A stretch of DNA of 33,382 nucleotides, from the NCBI GenBank assembly GCA_028710085.1, contig JAQUSU010000019.1:1-33382 (forward strand). The letters run 5' to 3'. Below the pieces are notes generated by a model. It was not told the DNA's origin and did not search any database. It saw nothing but the letters and a program-made list of their open reading frames with translations. This document shows, one piece after another, positions 24,811 through 32,963 of the stretch. The first letter of the stretch is position 1, and each line of letters opens with the position of its first letter. The position numbers and the translations under genes were made by a program. The DNA comes from Anaerotignum sp. (GTDB lineage: Bacteria; Bacillota; Clostridia; Lachnospirales; Anaerotignaceae).

Positions 24811-24843
24811 AAAACGGCAAAAGCACTAGACTTTTGCCGTTTT
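24811..24843. terminator. Bidirectional terminator, left of the repeat
   Basis: AAAACGGCAAAAG and CTTTTGCCGTTTT form a 13-bp stem with loop CACTAGA. A nearly identical hairpin occurs at 25076-25101, on the other side of the dispersed repeat. Confidence 0.88.
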
Positions 24844-24844
24844 A

Positions 24845-25064
24845 GACTGTAGACAAAGTCAAAACCTTGAGGGCTTTGCCCTCAAACTCTCACAATGGTT
24901 TCACCCTTGACCCCTACAAACCGCATGAACATGAGGTTTGTATAAAAGTTTTTGGTCTTGCTTTTTTCAAAAAGCAAGCAGGGGGTCATCACTTTTGCTC
25001 CGCAAAAGCCAGCTCCGCTGTCTACCCTGTCTTGGGTAGTGAGAGGGCGGCGCCCAAGGTCTAT
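24845..25064. repeat. Dispersed multi-hairpin intergenic repeat, copy 2 (220 bp)
   Basis: It begins GACTGTAGACAAAGTCAAAA and ends CGCCCAAGGTCTAT, as does copy 1 (4203-4325). It shares the TTGAGGGC-TTT-GCCCTCAA hairpin (24867-24885) and an identical 33-base block (24946-24978). It is longer than copy 1 because of extra segments around 24905-24945 and 24980-25050. Confidence 0.85.
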
Positions 25065-25075
25065 CGTCAGTCAGA

Positions 25076-25101
25076 CGGCAAAAGCACTAGGCTTTTGCCG
25101 T
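25076..25101 (-). terminator. Terminator of rnr, right of the repeat
   Basis: ACGGCAAAAG, loop CACTAG, then GCTTTTGCCGT. It repeats the 24811-24843 hairpin with a single change in the loop region and lies five bases after the rnr stop. Confidence 0.7.
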
Positions 25102-25105
25102 TTCT

Positions 25106-27250
25106 TTATTCCTCACCATCATCAAACAAAAAATCAATGGTTCCAAGCTCCTTTGAAACCTTGGCCACAGCAACCCTCACTTTATCTCCCAGACGATAAA
25201 TTTTTCCGGTTTTTCTGCCAAAAACGATCATTTTTCTATCATCAAATTCGTAATAATCATCATCAAGCATAGCCAACGCCACCATGCCCTCAATGGTATT
25301 TGGTAATTCCACATAAATTCCCCAATTGGTTACACCCGAAATAATTCCTTCGAATACCTCCCCAATTTTATCTTCCATATATTCAACCTTTTTCAGCTGA
25401 TCCGTATCACGTTCAGCCTCATCGGCAATACGCTCCCGTTTTGAGCAATGTTTTGCAATATCCGGCATCTTATTTTGATATTCCTTTGTCTGTGCTTCCT
25501 TCAATTCTCCATGCAGCATTTTTTTCAAAAGCCTATGAATTTGCAAGTCCGGATAGCGTCTGATCGGAGAAGTAAAGTGGCAATAATACTTTGCCGCCAA
25601 TCCAAAATGCCCAAAGTTATCTGCGCCATAACGAGCCTGCATCATGCTGCGCAAAATCATCCTGGTGATAATCTTTTCCTGCTCCGTTCCTTCTGCTTCA
25701 AGCAAAACTCTTTGTATTTCCCGTGGATGAATTTCTCCGTCCTTTTTGCGTAAATGATACCCAAAGCCACGAATAAATTGCTCCATGCGTTGAAGCTTTT
25801 CTTCATCCGGCTCCATATGGGTACGATACAAAAAAGGAATCTCCTGCCAAAAAGCATTCTCGGCAACAGTTTCGTTACAAACCAGCATAAATTCTTCAAT
25901 CAAATTTGTAGCAATACTTGTTTCATAGGGATGAATATCAATGGGCTTGCCTTGCTCATTTAAAATAATTTTAGACTCAGGCAAATCAAAGTTTACAGAC
26001 CCTCTCTTTTTGCGCTTTTCGCCAAGAATCTGCCTTAACTCATTCATCATCGTCAACATAGGCACAATCTGCGCATATTCCTCTAAAAGAGCAGGTGTTT
26101 TATCCTCTAAAATCTCACGGACCGCCGTATAAGTCATGCGAAAATCTGAATAAATGACAGATTCGCAAATTTTATGGGAAACAACGTTTCCTATGCTGTC
26201 AATTTCCATCACGCAGCTCAACGTCAATCTGTCTGTATGGGGGTTTAAAGAACAGATTCCATTGCTTAATTTATGGGGCAGCATAGGAATTACCCTGTCA
26301 ACCAAATAAACACTGGTGCCTCTCTCATAAGCCTCCCGATCCAAAGCAGTATGCTCCCGAACATAGTTGGTAACATCGGCAATATGCACGCCTAACAAAT
26401 AGTTTCCGTTTTCGTTTTTTGTTAAAGAAACTGCATCATCTAAATCCTTGGCATCTTCGCCATCAATGGTAATGGTCAAAAGCTCTCTAAAATCCACTCT
26501 GTCCGCTTTGTCTTTTTCGGAAACCTCTGCTTCAAGATTTTCAATTTCCTTATAGACCTCCTCGGGAAATTCAACCGCCAAATCAAACCGGCGGATCACC
26601 GAAAGAATATCAACACCTGGATCGTTGATATGCCCCAATATCTCAATAATCTTTCCTTCAGGATTTCTTCTTTCTGCAGCATAATTGGTGATTTCAGCGA
26701 CTACCTTATGTCCGCTTACAGCACCCTTTGCGTTTTCTTTGGCAATAAAAATATCCTTGGCTATTTTCTTGTCATCTGCAATGACAAAGCCAAAGCCTTT
26801 ACTTTGCTCATAAAGACCAACAACGCGGGTAATGCCTCTTTCCAAAACCTTTATAATCACACCCTCGGATTTTTTATCTTTATCCCCGGTGCGAATTATT
26901 TTATATAAAACCTTGTCTTTTTGCATGGCACCGCTCGTTTCATTTGCAGGAATAAAAATATCTGCACCACCTTCATCCGGTGTTACAAATCCAAAGCCTT
27001 TGGCATGGCCCGTAAAAATACCCGTTAACATATTAATGGCCTTTGGTGCCACAAGCTTTCCTTTTTTTGTTTCTACCACCTTGCCTTCGTTGATTAATTC
27101 CAAGATAATTCCTTCAAATTGATCACGGTCAGAATCCGGCACAGACATCATCCGCCGAATCTCCTTACGCTTCATGGGAATATATTCTTCGCTTCCAATA
27201 TAAGCAAGCAACCTTTGTTTTCGTTCTTCCAACGCATTATTTTGTTCCAT
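25106..27250 (-). CDS. rnr: Ribonuclease R
   Basis: 714 aa from ATG 27250, with AGGAGG five bases upstream. Order of parts: N-terminal winged-helix region, two cold-shock domains (GHAKGFGFVTPDEGGADIFI and EQSKGFGFVIADDKKIAKDIFI), the RNB catalytic domain with the Mg2+-binding aspartates in DGEDAKDLDDAVS (about 263-275), the RNB signature HFTSPIRRYPDLQIHR (about 560), and a C-terminal S1 domain (GEVFEGIISGVTNWGIYVEL). It degrades structured RNA 3'-5' processively. The C-terminus is acidic (FLFDDGEE) and lacks the long basic tail of E. coli RNase R. It lies downstream of secG, a usual Firmicutes arrangement, but smpB, the common next gene, is not here. Confidence 0.96.
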   Translation of the reverse strand: MEQNNALEERKQRLLAYIGSEEYIPMKRKEIRRMMSVPDSDRDQFEGIILELINEGKVVETKKGKLVAPKAINMLTGIFTGHAKGFGFVTPDEGGADIFIPANETSGAMQKDKVLYKIIRTGDKDKKSEGVIIKVLERGITRVVGLYEQSKGFGFVIADDKKIAKDIFIAKENAKGAVSGHKVVAEITNYAAERRNPEGKIIEILGHINDPGVDILSVIRRFDLAVEFPEEVYKEIENLEAEVSEKDKADRVDFRELLTITIDGEDAKDLDDAVSLTKNENGNYLLGVHIADVTNYVREHTALDREAYERGTSVYLVDRVIPMLPHKLSNGICSLNPHTDRLTLSCVMEIDSIGNVVSHKICESVIYSDFRMTYTAVREILEDKTPALLEEYAQIVPMLTMMNELRQILGEKRKKRGSVNFDLPESKIILNEQGKPIDIHPYETSIATNLIEEFMLVCNETVAENAFWQEIPFLYRTHMEPDEEKLQRMEQFIRGFGYHLRKKDGEIHPREIQRVLLEAEGTEQEKIITRMILRSMMQARYGADNFGHFGLAAKYYCHFTSPIRRYPDLQIHRLLKKMLHGELKEAQTKEYQNKMPDIAKHCSKRERIADEAERDTDQLKKVEYMEDKIGEVFEGIISGVTNWGIYVELPNTIEGMVALAMLDDDYYEFDDRKMIVFGRKTGKIYRLGDKVRVAVAKVSKELGTIDFLFDDGEE

Positions 27251-27296
27251 AAATTCCTCCTGTATTTCAATTTCCAACATATTTTTTCTTGATTAC

Positions 27297-27322
27297 AAAA
27301 AAGAGATGCATTTCTGCATCTC
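27297..27322 (-). terminator. Terminator or attenuator between secG and rnr
   Basis: GAGATGCA and TGCATCTC pair with a 4-nt loop; six T follow on the minus strand. I see no promoter between it and the rnr start, so rnr may depend on read-through. Confidence 0.85.
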
Positions 27323-27329
27323 TCAACTT

Positions 27330-27572
27330 TTAGCTGATCAAATTAATTATAAAAGCAATAATCATAAAAAGCGCGCCGCCAATTTTCGTATATTTTTCTA
27401 GCACACCCTCAACAGAGTGACCTTTATTTTTACTCCAATAAGTGTCTCCGTTGCTACTGCCATTAATTGCCCCTAAGCCTGCAGAACGCTTAGACTGCAT
27501 TAAAATAATGATACACAATACCAATGCCAAAATAGCCAAAATAACCGTTAATACTGTACCTAGTGTTGTCAT
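27330..27572 (-). CDS. secG: Protein-export membrane protein SecG
   Basis: 80 aa, the usual length. There are two hydrophobic helices (about 4-25 and 61-79) joined by a loop holding LMQSKRSAGLGAINGSS, the SecG hallmark. SecG assists SecYEG translocation of secreted proteins. ATG 27572 has AGGAGG at eight bases. It is the first gene of the secG-rnr unit and has a good promoter upstream. Confidence 0.96.
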   Translation of the reverse strand: MTTLGTVLTVILAILALVLCIIILMQSKRSAGLGAINGSSNGDTYWSKNKGHSVEGVLEKYTKIGGALFMIIAFIINLIS

Positions 27573-27636
27573 TTGAAATCCTCCTATATATCTTGCTCAT
27601 TTTTCTGAGTCTTATCCATCATCAGACAGCATAAAT

Positions 27637-27665
27637 ATTGTATCATATTATTTTTCGCATCGCAA
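27637..27665 (-). promoter_or_regulatory. secG promoter
   Basis: TTGCGA, 17 bp, TACAAT on the minus strand. The rest of the 374-bp gap up to 27946 holds nothing I recognise, apart from a TTTTTCGAAAAA palindrome near 27869. Confidence 0.65.
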
Positions 27666-27946
27666 CATTTTTTTATAATTATATCATAAATTCCCGTTTT
27701 TCCTATCCTTTCTTTGATCAAATTACCGCCTGTTTTATTGTTCAAGAAAAATCATTTCCAGCTTTTTTCTTCTCTCCACTGCTTGAACTTAAACTACATT
27801 CCCAGGAAGCGTATGTTTTTTTGAAAACCTACCTATTTAATGTAGTTCATATGAGGAAATGCGTTTTTCGAAAAATCATGTTTTTATTTCTTCTCAATCC
27901 CATGGTTGTATTAAAAATCAGAAATTGTGTTTGCTCATATTTTGAA

Positions 27947-29152
27947 TTATGGAATTAATATGGATTGCCCAGCATAAATCATATCCGCATTCTCCAGGTT
28001 ATTCGCCTCCATTATTTTAGTAATACCACCGTTGTCCCCATAATATTTCCTGCTAATAAAGCCTAAGCTGTCGCCGGCTTCAACAGTGTACCATGTTTCT
28101 ACTGTTTTTTCCTCAGGCTCTTGCGCTTTTTCCACTTGCGTCCGTGGCTGTGCTTGGGTCTGTGTTTGTGTCTGTACTTGTGGCTCCAACGCAAAAGCCG
28201 CCTGAACCTTTACCCCTTCTATATTTTTCTCCAACTCTTTGTAAGAGCTCTGCACCATTAAAATTTCGCCCTCCAAGCTACGTAAACGAGTCATATTGCT
28301 CATTAAAGCAAAGCCCATACATAGACAAACAACACACAGGACGCAGCTAACTCCAACAAGCATTGTATATTTTCCTTTTTGCGCCTCTTCCACCTCTATC
28401 GCACGTTTTTGCAGCACTCTGCGGATTTCTTTTGCTGCATCCATTCTCTCCTCAGGACTTGGCCTGCGTCTTTTTCGCTCTCCCCAAGCCCCCTGCTGGC
28501 CTTCATAGGGTTCCTCCTTTTCTTCAGTGGCTTCGATTTCCTCTTTTTGGTGAACCATACTATTTTCCAGCATATAATCTTGCATTTCCTTGTTTTTTTC
28601 GTAATAAACGAAATATCCCCGCGCTTGCCTTAAACCTTTTTTGTCCTCGTTATAAATGTAAAATGTGTCCATTTTATCCAAACTGTCAATCACAAATAAA
28701 ACCTGCCATTTTTCTTTGAAAAATTCATCATGAAACATCTCGTCTTTTGCCATCAAAAACGAGCCAAAGCCCGGCTGCATATGTACCCATCCAACCAAAG
28801 TCATTCCCTTGAAGTATGTTTCCATTTGGCTCCCGATATATTCCCAGGTTTCCTCGCTAAAGCTTTCCACACCGTTTTTCTGTTGAGCTCCTTTCCCCTG
28901 AATTGCACCACAAATCACAACAGCATCTTCGCCATTTATTTCTAAATGACGCCCAACCAGAGCTGCAACTTTTTCCTTGCCACCATTACTTTTGCCATAT
29001 TGATATAAATATGTATACACATAATCCTCAATGTAGATTCGCACTTGATTTTCCAGTGCGCCCATTTGCTTTGTTTTCTCAGGCAAAGTTGATGATTCGT
29101 CATCTATACCGTAACCATACAAATTCATATCACCGTCATAATATTGCCGCAT
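27947..29152 (-). CDS. JAB/MPN-like domain protein with membrane anchor and C-terminal LysM
   Basis: 401 aa from ATG 29152 (GGGAGG upstream). Residues about 30-195 resemble a JAB/MPN (JAMM) domain: GWVHMQPGFGSFLMAKD (121-137) follows the spacing of the JAMM motif and looks much like the CSN5 segment GWYHSHPGYG. The first histidine (H124) and the aspartate (D137) are kept, but the second histidine is glutamine (Q126, codon CAG at 28775-28777). Residues 200-258 are charged and probably helical, 262-284 form a membrane helix, about 289-315 may be a short coiled coil, 325-340 are Gln/Thr repeats, and 354-401 are a LysM domain (WYTVEAGDSLGFISRKYYG). So a cytoplasmic JAB-like domain would be joined across the membrane to a peptidoglycan-binding module. 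The JAB part is probably inactive as a protease. Confidence 0.78.
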   Translation of the reverse strand: MRQYYDGDMNLYGYGIDDESSTLPEKTKQMGALENQVRIYIEDYVYTYLYQYGKSNGGKEKVAALVGRHLEINGEDAVVICGAIQGKGAQQKNGVESFSEETWEYIGSQMETYFKGMTLVGWVHMQPGFGSFLMAKDEMFHDEFFKEKWQVLFVIDSLDKMDTFYIYNEDKKGLRQARGYFVYYEKNKEMQDYMLENSMVHQKEEIEATEEKEEPYEGQQGAWGERKRRRPSPEERMDAAKEIRRVLQKRAIEVEEAQKGKYTMLVGVSCVLCVVCLCMGFALMSNMTRLRSLEGEILMVQSSYKELEKNIEGVKVQAAFALEPQVQTQTQTQAQPRTQVEKAQEPEEKTVETWYTVEAGDSLGFISRKYYGDNGGITKIMEANNLENADMIYAGQSILIP

Positions 29153-29171
29153 TCTATGTCCTCCCTTGTAT

Positions 29172-29300
29172 TCAATGTCCGTCGGCATGATTCTTTGGCC
29201 TTTTCCCAAAGACTTTCTGCTTGTCCAAAATATACCATGCCTCCCTTGCACTTTCTGTCAAATGCTGTCGTAGCATTCCATTTTTCTTCCGCAAAAACAT
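29172..29300 (-). CDS. Possible small protein upstream of the LysM gene
   Basis: 42 aa, basic (MFLRKKNGMLRQHLTESARE start, ends KRPKNHADGH). AGGG lies eight bases before ATG 29300, a modest ribosome-binding site, and the stop is 19 bases before the LysM gene start, so the two could be co-transcribed. I do not recognise a family. The frame stays open upstream to 29405, but without a start supported by a ribosome-binding site. It may be chance. Confidence 0.35.
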   Translation of the reverse strand: MFLRKKNGMLRQHLTESAREAWYILDKQKVFGKRPKNHADGH

Positions 29301-29384
29301 TGCATTATCCCTAAAATTCGCATAATAAAAAACAGAAATATTGAGGCCATTGTGTGGGGTTCGTAAAAGGCTGTTTTCATGCAA

Positions 29385-29422
29385 AAACCTGCTAACAAAA
29401 GTCAATATTTTTTAGCAGGTTT
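29385..29422 (-). terminator. Hairpin terminator on the left side of the IS
   Basis: AAACCTGCTAA and TTAGCAGGTTT pair over 11 bp with a 16-nt loop, and five T follow on the minus strand. A second small hairpin (GACTGG/CCAGTC, 29461-29479) lies between it and the transposase. Confidence 0.6.
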
Positions 29423-29510
29423 CCTAATATTTTTATATAGAGTTAAAATAACGACAACTAGACTGGTATTTAGCCAGTCAAAAAATACTACATATTGATT
29501 TACACTCACG

Positions 29511-30710
29511 CTATTGATATATTTCCATTACTCGTGCGTAATAGATTCTTAGGAACTTATTCAATCCTGCTATCTTTGCTAAGCGCTTACACTTCCCTTC
29601 ACGCTCCTTTTTCAATATAAACTGATATAGCGCATCATCTTCTGGTGCACCATGTGTTTTTAGACACCTCATTACTTCATATCCGATTTTCCTTAATGCA
29701 GAGGAATCTCGTTTTGATATTTTACGTTATGTGCCTATGAACTGCCCGGATTGATAAGGCGGAGCATCTATTCCAGCATAAGCAATCAATGCCTTACCAT
29801 TGTGAAAGCGTTTTACATCACCAACCTCAGCGATAAGTTTAGGCGCAAGGATATCACCGACACCGCCCATTGCACGAACAACAGGATATTCAGGCAAGGT
29901 CTTTGATAAAGACTGCATTTGTGTTAAAATCTTCATTAGAGTTGCATTGACTTCTCGAAGCACTCTTACAGCCTCTTGTACCAGCATTTTGACGGATGGG
30001 GTATTTGAGGAAAGTGTTGGGATACTTTCTTGTGCCAATGTATAAATCCTTTGGGCTTTATCTTGGCTTTGATGGTATCCCTTTTTATCTGCCCATTTCA
30101 GATAGCTGTTCAAAAACTGCTTTTCCGATTTTTTTGTGATATTGTCAAAGTGCCTGTATTCTTCGACAAAATCGCTAAGTTTATCCTTTCCATTGGTTTC
30201 ATTCCATCCTTTCAGCAAAGATTTTATTCCAGGCATAGTATAGTCCAGCAAATGAGTGAGTTCCAGAACGCTTTCTATTCGCATTCTCATGTAATGTCGA
30301 TATCGTCGGCATAGAAGCTTTAATTCCTCATAGACTTGTGCATCTGCTTTGTAGTTCTTTAATCGAAACCAATGATCAATTCCATAGTTAGAAATAGTAA
30401 TCGCATCTTGCTTGTCCGTTTTTACACCCCATAATCCTTGACATCGATATTCTTTCATTTCAAATGGATTGATTATTGAAGTGAACAATCCTTTTTCCTG
30501 CAAGTAAGTAGCAACTGGAAGATGATAGATTCCGGTTGCTTCCATAACTACTTTCACCTCATCATCAAAACGTAGCAGCATGGTTGCGAGTTCCTCCATA
30601 TCTTTCTCTACATGGTTGATTTCAAATGGTTTACTGACAATTTCACCATAGGGTTTGAGAATACAGATTGTACTTTTTCCTTTCGATACATCAATTCCAA
30701 CACTTATCAT
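29511..30710 (-). pseudogene. IS110-family transposase interrupted by an in-frame stop
   Basis: The 399-codon reading starts at ATG 30710 (AGGAGGAAACAT upstream, MISVGIDVSKGKST start). The DEDD nuclease domain shows D in GIDVSKGKS, E in VMEATGIYH and the VKTDKQDA motif. The C-terminal Tnp_20 domain shows AMGGVGDILAPKLIAEVGDV and ALIAYAGIDAPPYQSGQF. After FIGT the codon is TAA (29727-29729). The same frame then continues without further stops as RKISKRDSSALRKIGYEVMR to a final TAG at 29511, exactly the expected C-terminal end of the family. So one nonsense change, probably from AAA or CAA, splits it at residue 342. The 341-residue product may be inactive. No frameshift is seen. Confidence 0.85.
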
Positions 30711-30925
30711 ATGTTTCCTCCTAAAATAAATTTTGTAATTGTCTCTATCCACACTTATTTCGATTCATTTTAGTTCGTTACACGAAAGCTCCTGATGAGT
30801 CTCAACCTGCTTAATCGAATGTTTATAACAAGGGGTGGTTGACGGTTTTTATGGCGGATGTGGTTAATCCAAAAAGAGCCACGTCAGACCAATTACTCCC
30901 TTATTATAAATTAAAATAAGTGCAA
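30711..30925 (-). ncRNA. Candidate bridge RNA region of the IS110 element
   Basis: IS110-group elements encode a bridge RNA in the noncoding side before the transposase. This stretch has the right place and size and can form local stems (for example GTGG/CCAC around 30860-30890 and others). The loops that pair with donor and target DNA cannot be assigned without knowing the IS ends. Confidence 0.3.
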
Positions 30926-30974
30926 ATGTACAAGCACTAATGATGTGCTCTAACACTTACACTTATATGGTACT

Positions 30975-31003
30975 AAAAAAGCCCCTTGCTTCGCAATGCG
31001 GCC
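30975..31003 (-). terminator. Terminator of the small alarmone synthetase gene
   Basis: On the minus strand GGC...TTGC-GAA-GCAA...GGGGC forms a stem with an internal mismatch, then six T. Confidence 0.65.
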
Positions 31004-31024
31004 TTCTTGGTTTTTAAGTATTGG

Positions 31025-31699
31025 TTAGTTCTTTTCTTGTACCTCTATTCGATTTCGAATTTCCTGCATCCGTAAATCCATATTACTGATAATATCGGCA
31101 CATTCCTTTAATTCTACAAAGATTTCCTCAGCATCCGAAATATCTTTTTTATATTTTAGCTTATGTTCTAAGCTCGCCCAGAAATCCATCGCTATGGTAC
31201 GAAATTGCACTTCCACCTTCATCATCTTCTTCTCTTCCGCCAAAAAAACCGGAACCTCCAAAAGAAGATGCAAGCTACGATACCCATTTTTCTTTGGGCT
31301 TTTAATATAATCTTTTGCCTCTAGCAGCGTAATATCATCCTGCTGAACCAGCAGCGCTGCAATCGCATAAATATCATCCACAAAAGAACAAATGACACGA
31401 ATCCCAGCAATATCAAATAGGTTTTCCTCCATGCTTTTTACGCTAACGGGAAACCCTTTTCTTTTAAGCTTCTCAATAATACTTTTAGGCTGTTTTATTC
31501 TTGATTTAATGGCTTCAAAGGGATTTCTATTATACTTTAACGCAAATTCTTCATTTAAAACATTCAGCTTTGTTTCTACTTCCATCAAAGCACATCTGCA
31601 CTCCATCATTAGCTCTAAAAAAGGTTGTGTTTCTTTTAAAACAATGTCCGCCTGTTCAGGCAACATTTTTTCTTCAAAATCCAACTCTGCGAAATTCAT
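31025..31699 (-). CDS. Small alarmone synthetase (RelQ/RelP-type GTP pyrophosphokinase)
   Basis: 224 aa, the size of single-domain synthetases (about 210), with no HD hydrolase or TGS domain. Synthetase motifs are complete: the basic SRIKQPKSIIEKLKRKG (ATP site, about 66-82), LFDIAGIRVICSFVDDIY (about 93-110), KDYIKSPKKNGYRSLHL (GTP-stacking Y in NGYRSLH), and the catalytic Glu in VEVQFRTIAMDFWASLEHKL. It transfers pyrophosphate from ATP to GDP or GTP to make (p)ppGpp under stress. Start ATG 31699 follows GAGAGG at longer spacing (about 11). It is a single gene with its own promoter and terminator. RelQ and RelP cannot be separated reliably here. Confidence 0.93.
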   Translation of the reverse strand: MNFAELDFEEKMLPEQADIVLKETQPFLELMMECRCALMEVETKLNVLNEEFALKYNRNPFEAIKSRIKQPKSIIEKLKRKGFPVSVKSMEENLFDIAGIRVICSFVDDIYAIAALLVQQDDITLLEAKDYIKSPKKNGYRSLHLLLEVPVFLAEEKKMMKVEVQFRTIAMDFWASLEHKLKYKKDISDAEEIFVELKECADIISNMDLRMQEIRNRIEVQEKN

Positions 31700-31732
31700 C
31701 TTAGGTTCATCCTCTCTTTGCAGCTTAACGTT

Positions 31733-31761
31733 AGTATAACATAATGCGTGAAATTTGTCTA
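31733..31761 (-). promoter_or_regulatory. Promoter of the alarmone synthetase gene
   Basis: TAGACA, 17 bp, TATACT on the minus strand, about 35 bases before the ATG. The remaining DNA up to 31945 holds no gene; it has a TTGCGAG...CTCGCAA inverted repeat (about 31829-31876). Confidence 0.65.
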
Positions 31762-31945
31762 TTTTTGCATTTTATTGCTAAATTGGAAATTTAGCCATAT
31801 TCATTGGAAATTATGTATTTATTTCATCTTGCGAGCTATTGGGTCTTTCATTTTTTATTTAAGGATACTCGCAAATTCATAGTTTGTTTTTTGGCCTAAA
31901 ACCGAGAATACTAACATTTTTACAATCACAGCAGCTTCCTCCACG

Positions 31946-32004
31946 GAAATATATTTGCTTTTATCAACTAAATAGTTGACAAAAGCAAATATATTTCTTA
32001 TAAT
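31946..32004 (+). promoter_or_regulatory. Promoter with a 52-bp palindromic operator before the MarR-GNAT gene
   Basis: Two 25-bp arms (31946-31970 and 31973-31997) are complementary at 24 of 25 positions around a 2-bp centre. The consensus promoter TTGACA (31976-31981), 17 bp, TATAAT (31999-32004) begins within the right arm, so the palindrome covers the -35 and the spacer. The encoded MarR-type protein is the obvious candidate to bind it and repress itself. Confidence 0.8.
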
Positions 32005-32033
32005 ATCCTTATCTTATTAAGGAGGTATAACGG

Positions 32034-32963
32034 ATGCAGACAAAAATAAAGAAAGATATTGGAATCATACGAAGCTTTAATCGACTTTATACCAATGTAT
32101 TGGGGTTACTGGATCAGCATATTCTCAAGAGTGACTTTTCCCTATCCGAAGTTCGCGTGCTGCACGAAATTGATAAAACTGAGAGTTGCACAATGAAGAA
32201 GCTATCAGCTATTTTGTGTATAGATACAGGCTATCTGAGCCGCATTCTTAAGCAGTTCAAGAACTATGGCTTTGTTGATACAAGACAATCTCCAGAAGAT
32301 GGTCGCTCCAAGCTTCTCTATCTAACCGAATGTGGACGCGAAAAAATTGCCGAACTAAATGATCGCTCTGATGAACAAATTTCTTCCTTGATAGAGCCTC
32401 TGTCCATGTCCAATCAAGCCAAACTGGTACAGAATATGACTAACATTGAGACAATTCTGACTAACGGCAAAAACATTCGAATCGAAGACATTACAATTCG
32501 TAATAATTTAAAACCAGGGGATATTGGCTACATCATTTATATGCACGGCTGGATTTATGGAAATGAATACAACTATTCCTCTGTCTTTGAGAGCTATGTG
32601 GCAATGTCTTTTTATGAATATCTGCAAGATTATAACTCAAACCCTAGTCGCTTATGGATTGCGGAGCACAACCATGAGATTATTGGATGTATTGGCGTTG
32701 TGGGCCATGACGACCGTGCGCAACTGAGATGGTTTCTTCTGCATCCCAACTACCGCGGCATCGGTTTAGGCAAGCGCCTACTGAATGAGGCGATGACTTT
32801 TTGCCGTGAAAACAGCTTCAGGCGGGCTTATTTACTTACATCGAATGATTTAGAGCTAGCCATCTCCATGTATCAGAAGGTTGGCTTTGTAAAAGTGGCA
32901 GCAAAAGAGAATAACAGTTGGCGTTCAGATTTGACTGAGCTAGTATTTGAAATAGAACTCTAA
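32034..32963 (+). CDS. MarR-type regulator fused to a GNAT acetyltransferase
   Basis: 309 aa. Residues 1-145 form a MarR winged helix: SLSEVRVLHEID, CTMKKLSAILCIDTGYLSRI (recognition helix) and the wing TRQSPEDGRSKLLYLTECG. Residues about 150-309 form a GNAT domain with LRWFLLHPNYRGIGLGKRLL (acetyl-CoA-binding R-G-x-G-x-G/K loop at about 240-252) and a SMYQKVGFVKV end. The fusion is a known type; the substrate is unknown. ATG 32034 has AAGGAGG eight bases upstream. It looks like the only cargo of its unit. Codon use is less AT-rich than in the flanks and the DNA around it has no matching neighbours, so transfer from elsewhere is possible but not shown. Confidence 0.93.
   Translation: MQTKIKKDIGIIRSFNRLYTNVLGLLDQHILKSDFSLSEVRVLHEIDKTESCTMKKLSAILCIDTGYLSRILKQFKNYGFVDTRQSPEDGRSKLLYLTECGREKIAELNDRSDEQISSLIEPLSMSNQAKLVQNMTNIETILTNGKNIRIEDITIRNNLKPGDIGYIIYMHGWIYGNEYNYSSVFESYVAMSFYEYLQDYNSNPSRLWIAEHNHEIIGCIGVVGHDDRAQLRWFLLHPNYRGIGLGKRLLNEAMTFCRENSFRRAYLLTSNDLELAISMYQKVGFVKVAAKENNSWRSDLTELVFEIEL

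Larger units (their letters stand above)
29480..30930 (-). mobile_element. IS110-family insertion sequence (limits approximate)
   Basis: The transposase reading is flanked by a short right side and a noncoding side of about 200 bp before the gene, as in IS110-group elements. This family lacks terminal inverted repeats, so the exact ends cannot be set from one copy. A small inverted repeat (AGTGC/GCACT, 30919-30938) lies near the likely outer limit. It separates the small alarmone synthetase gene from the LysM gene region. Confidence 0.75.

Noticed and set aside
29301-29405. Longer form of the small protein before the LysM gene
   Set aside because: The extension has no supported start and overlaps the terminator hairpin at 29385-29422.
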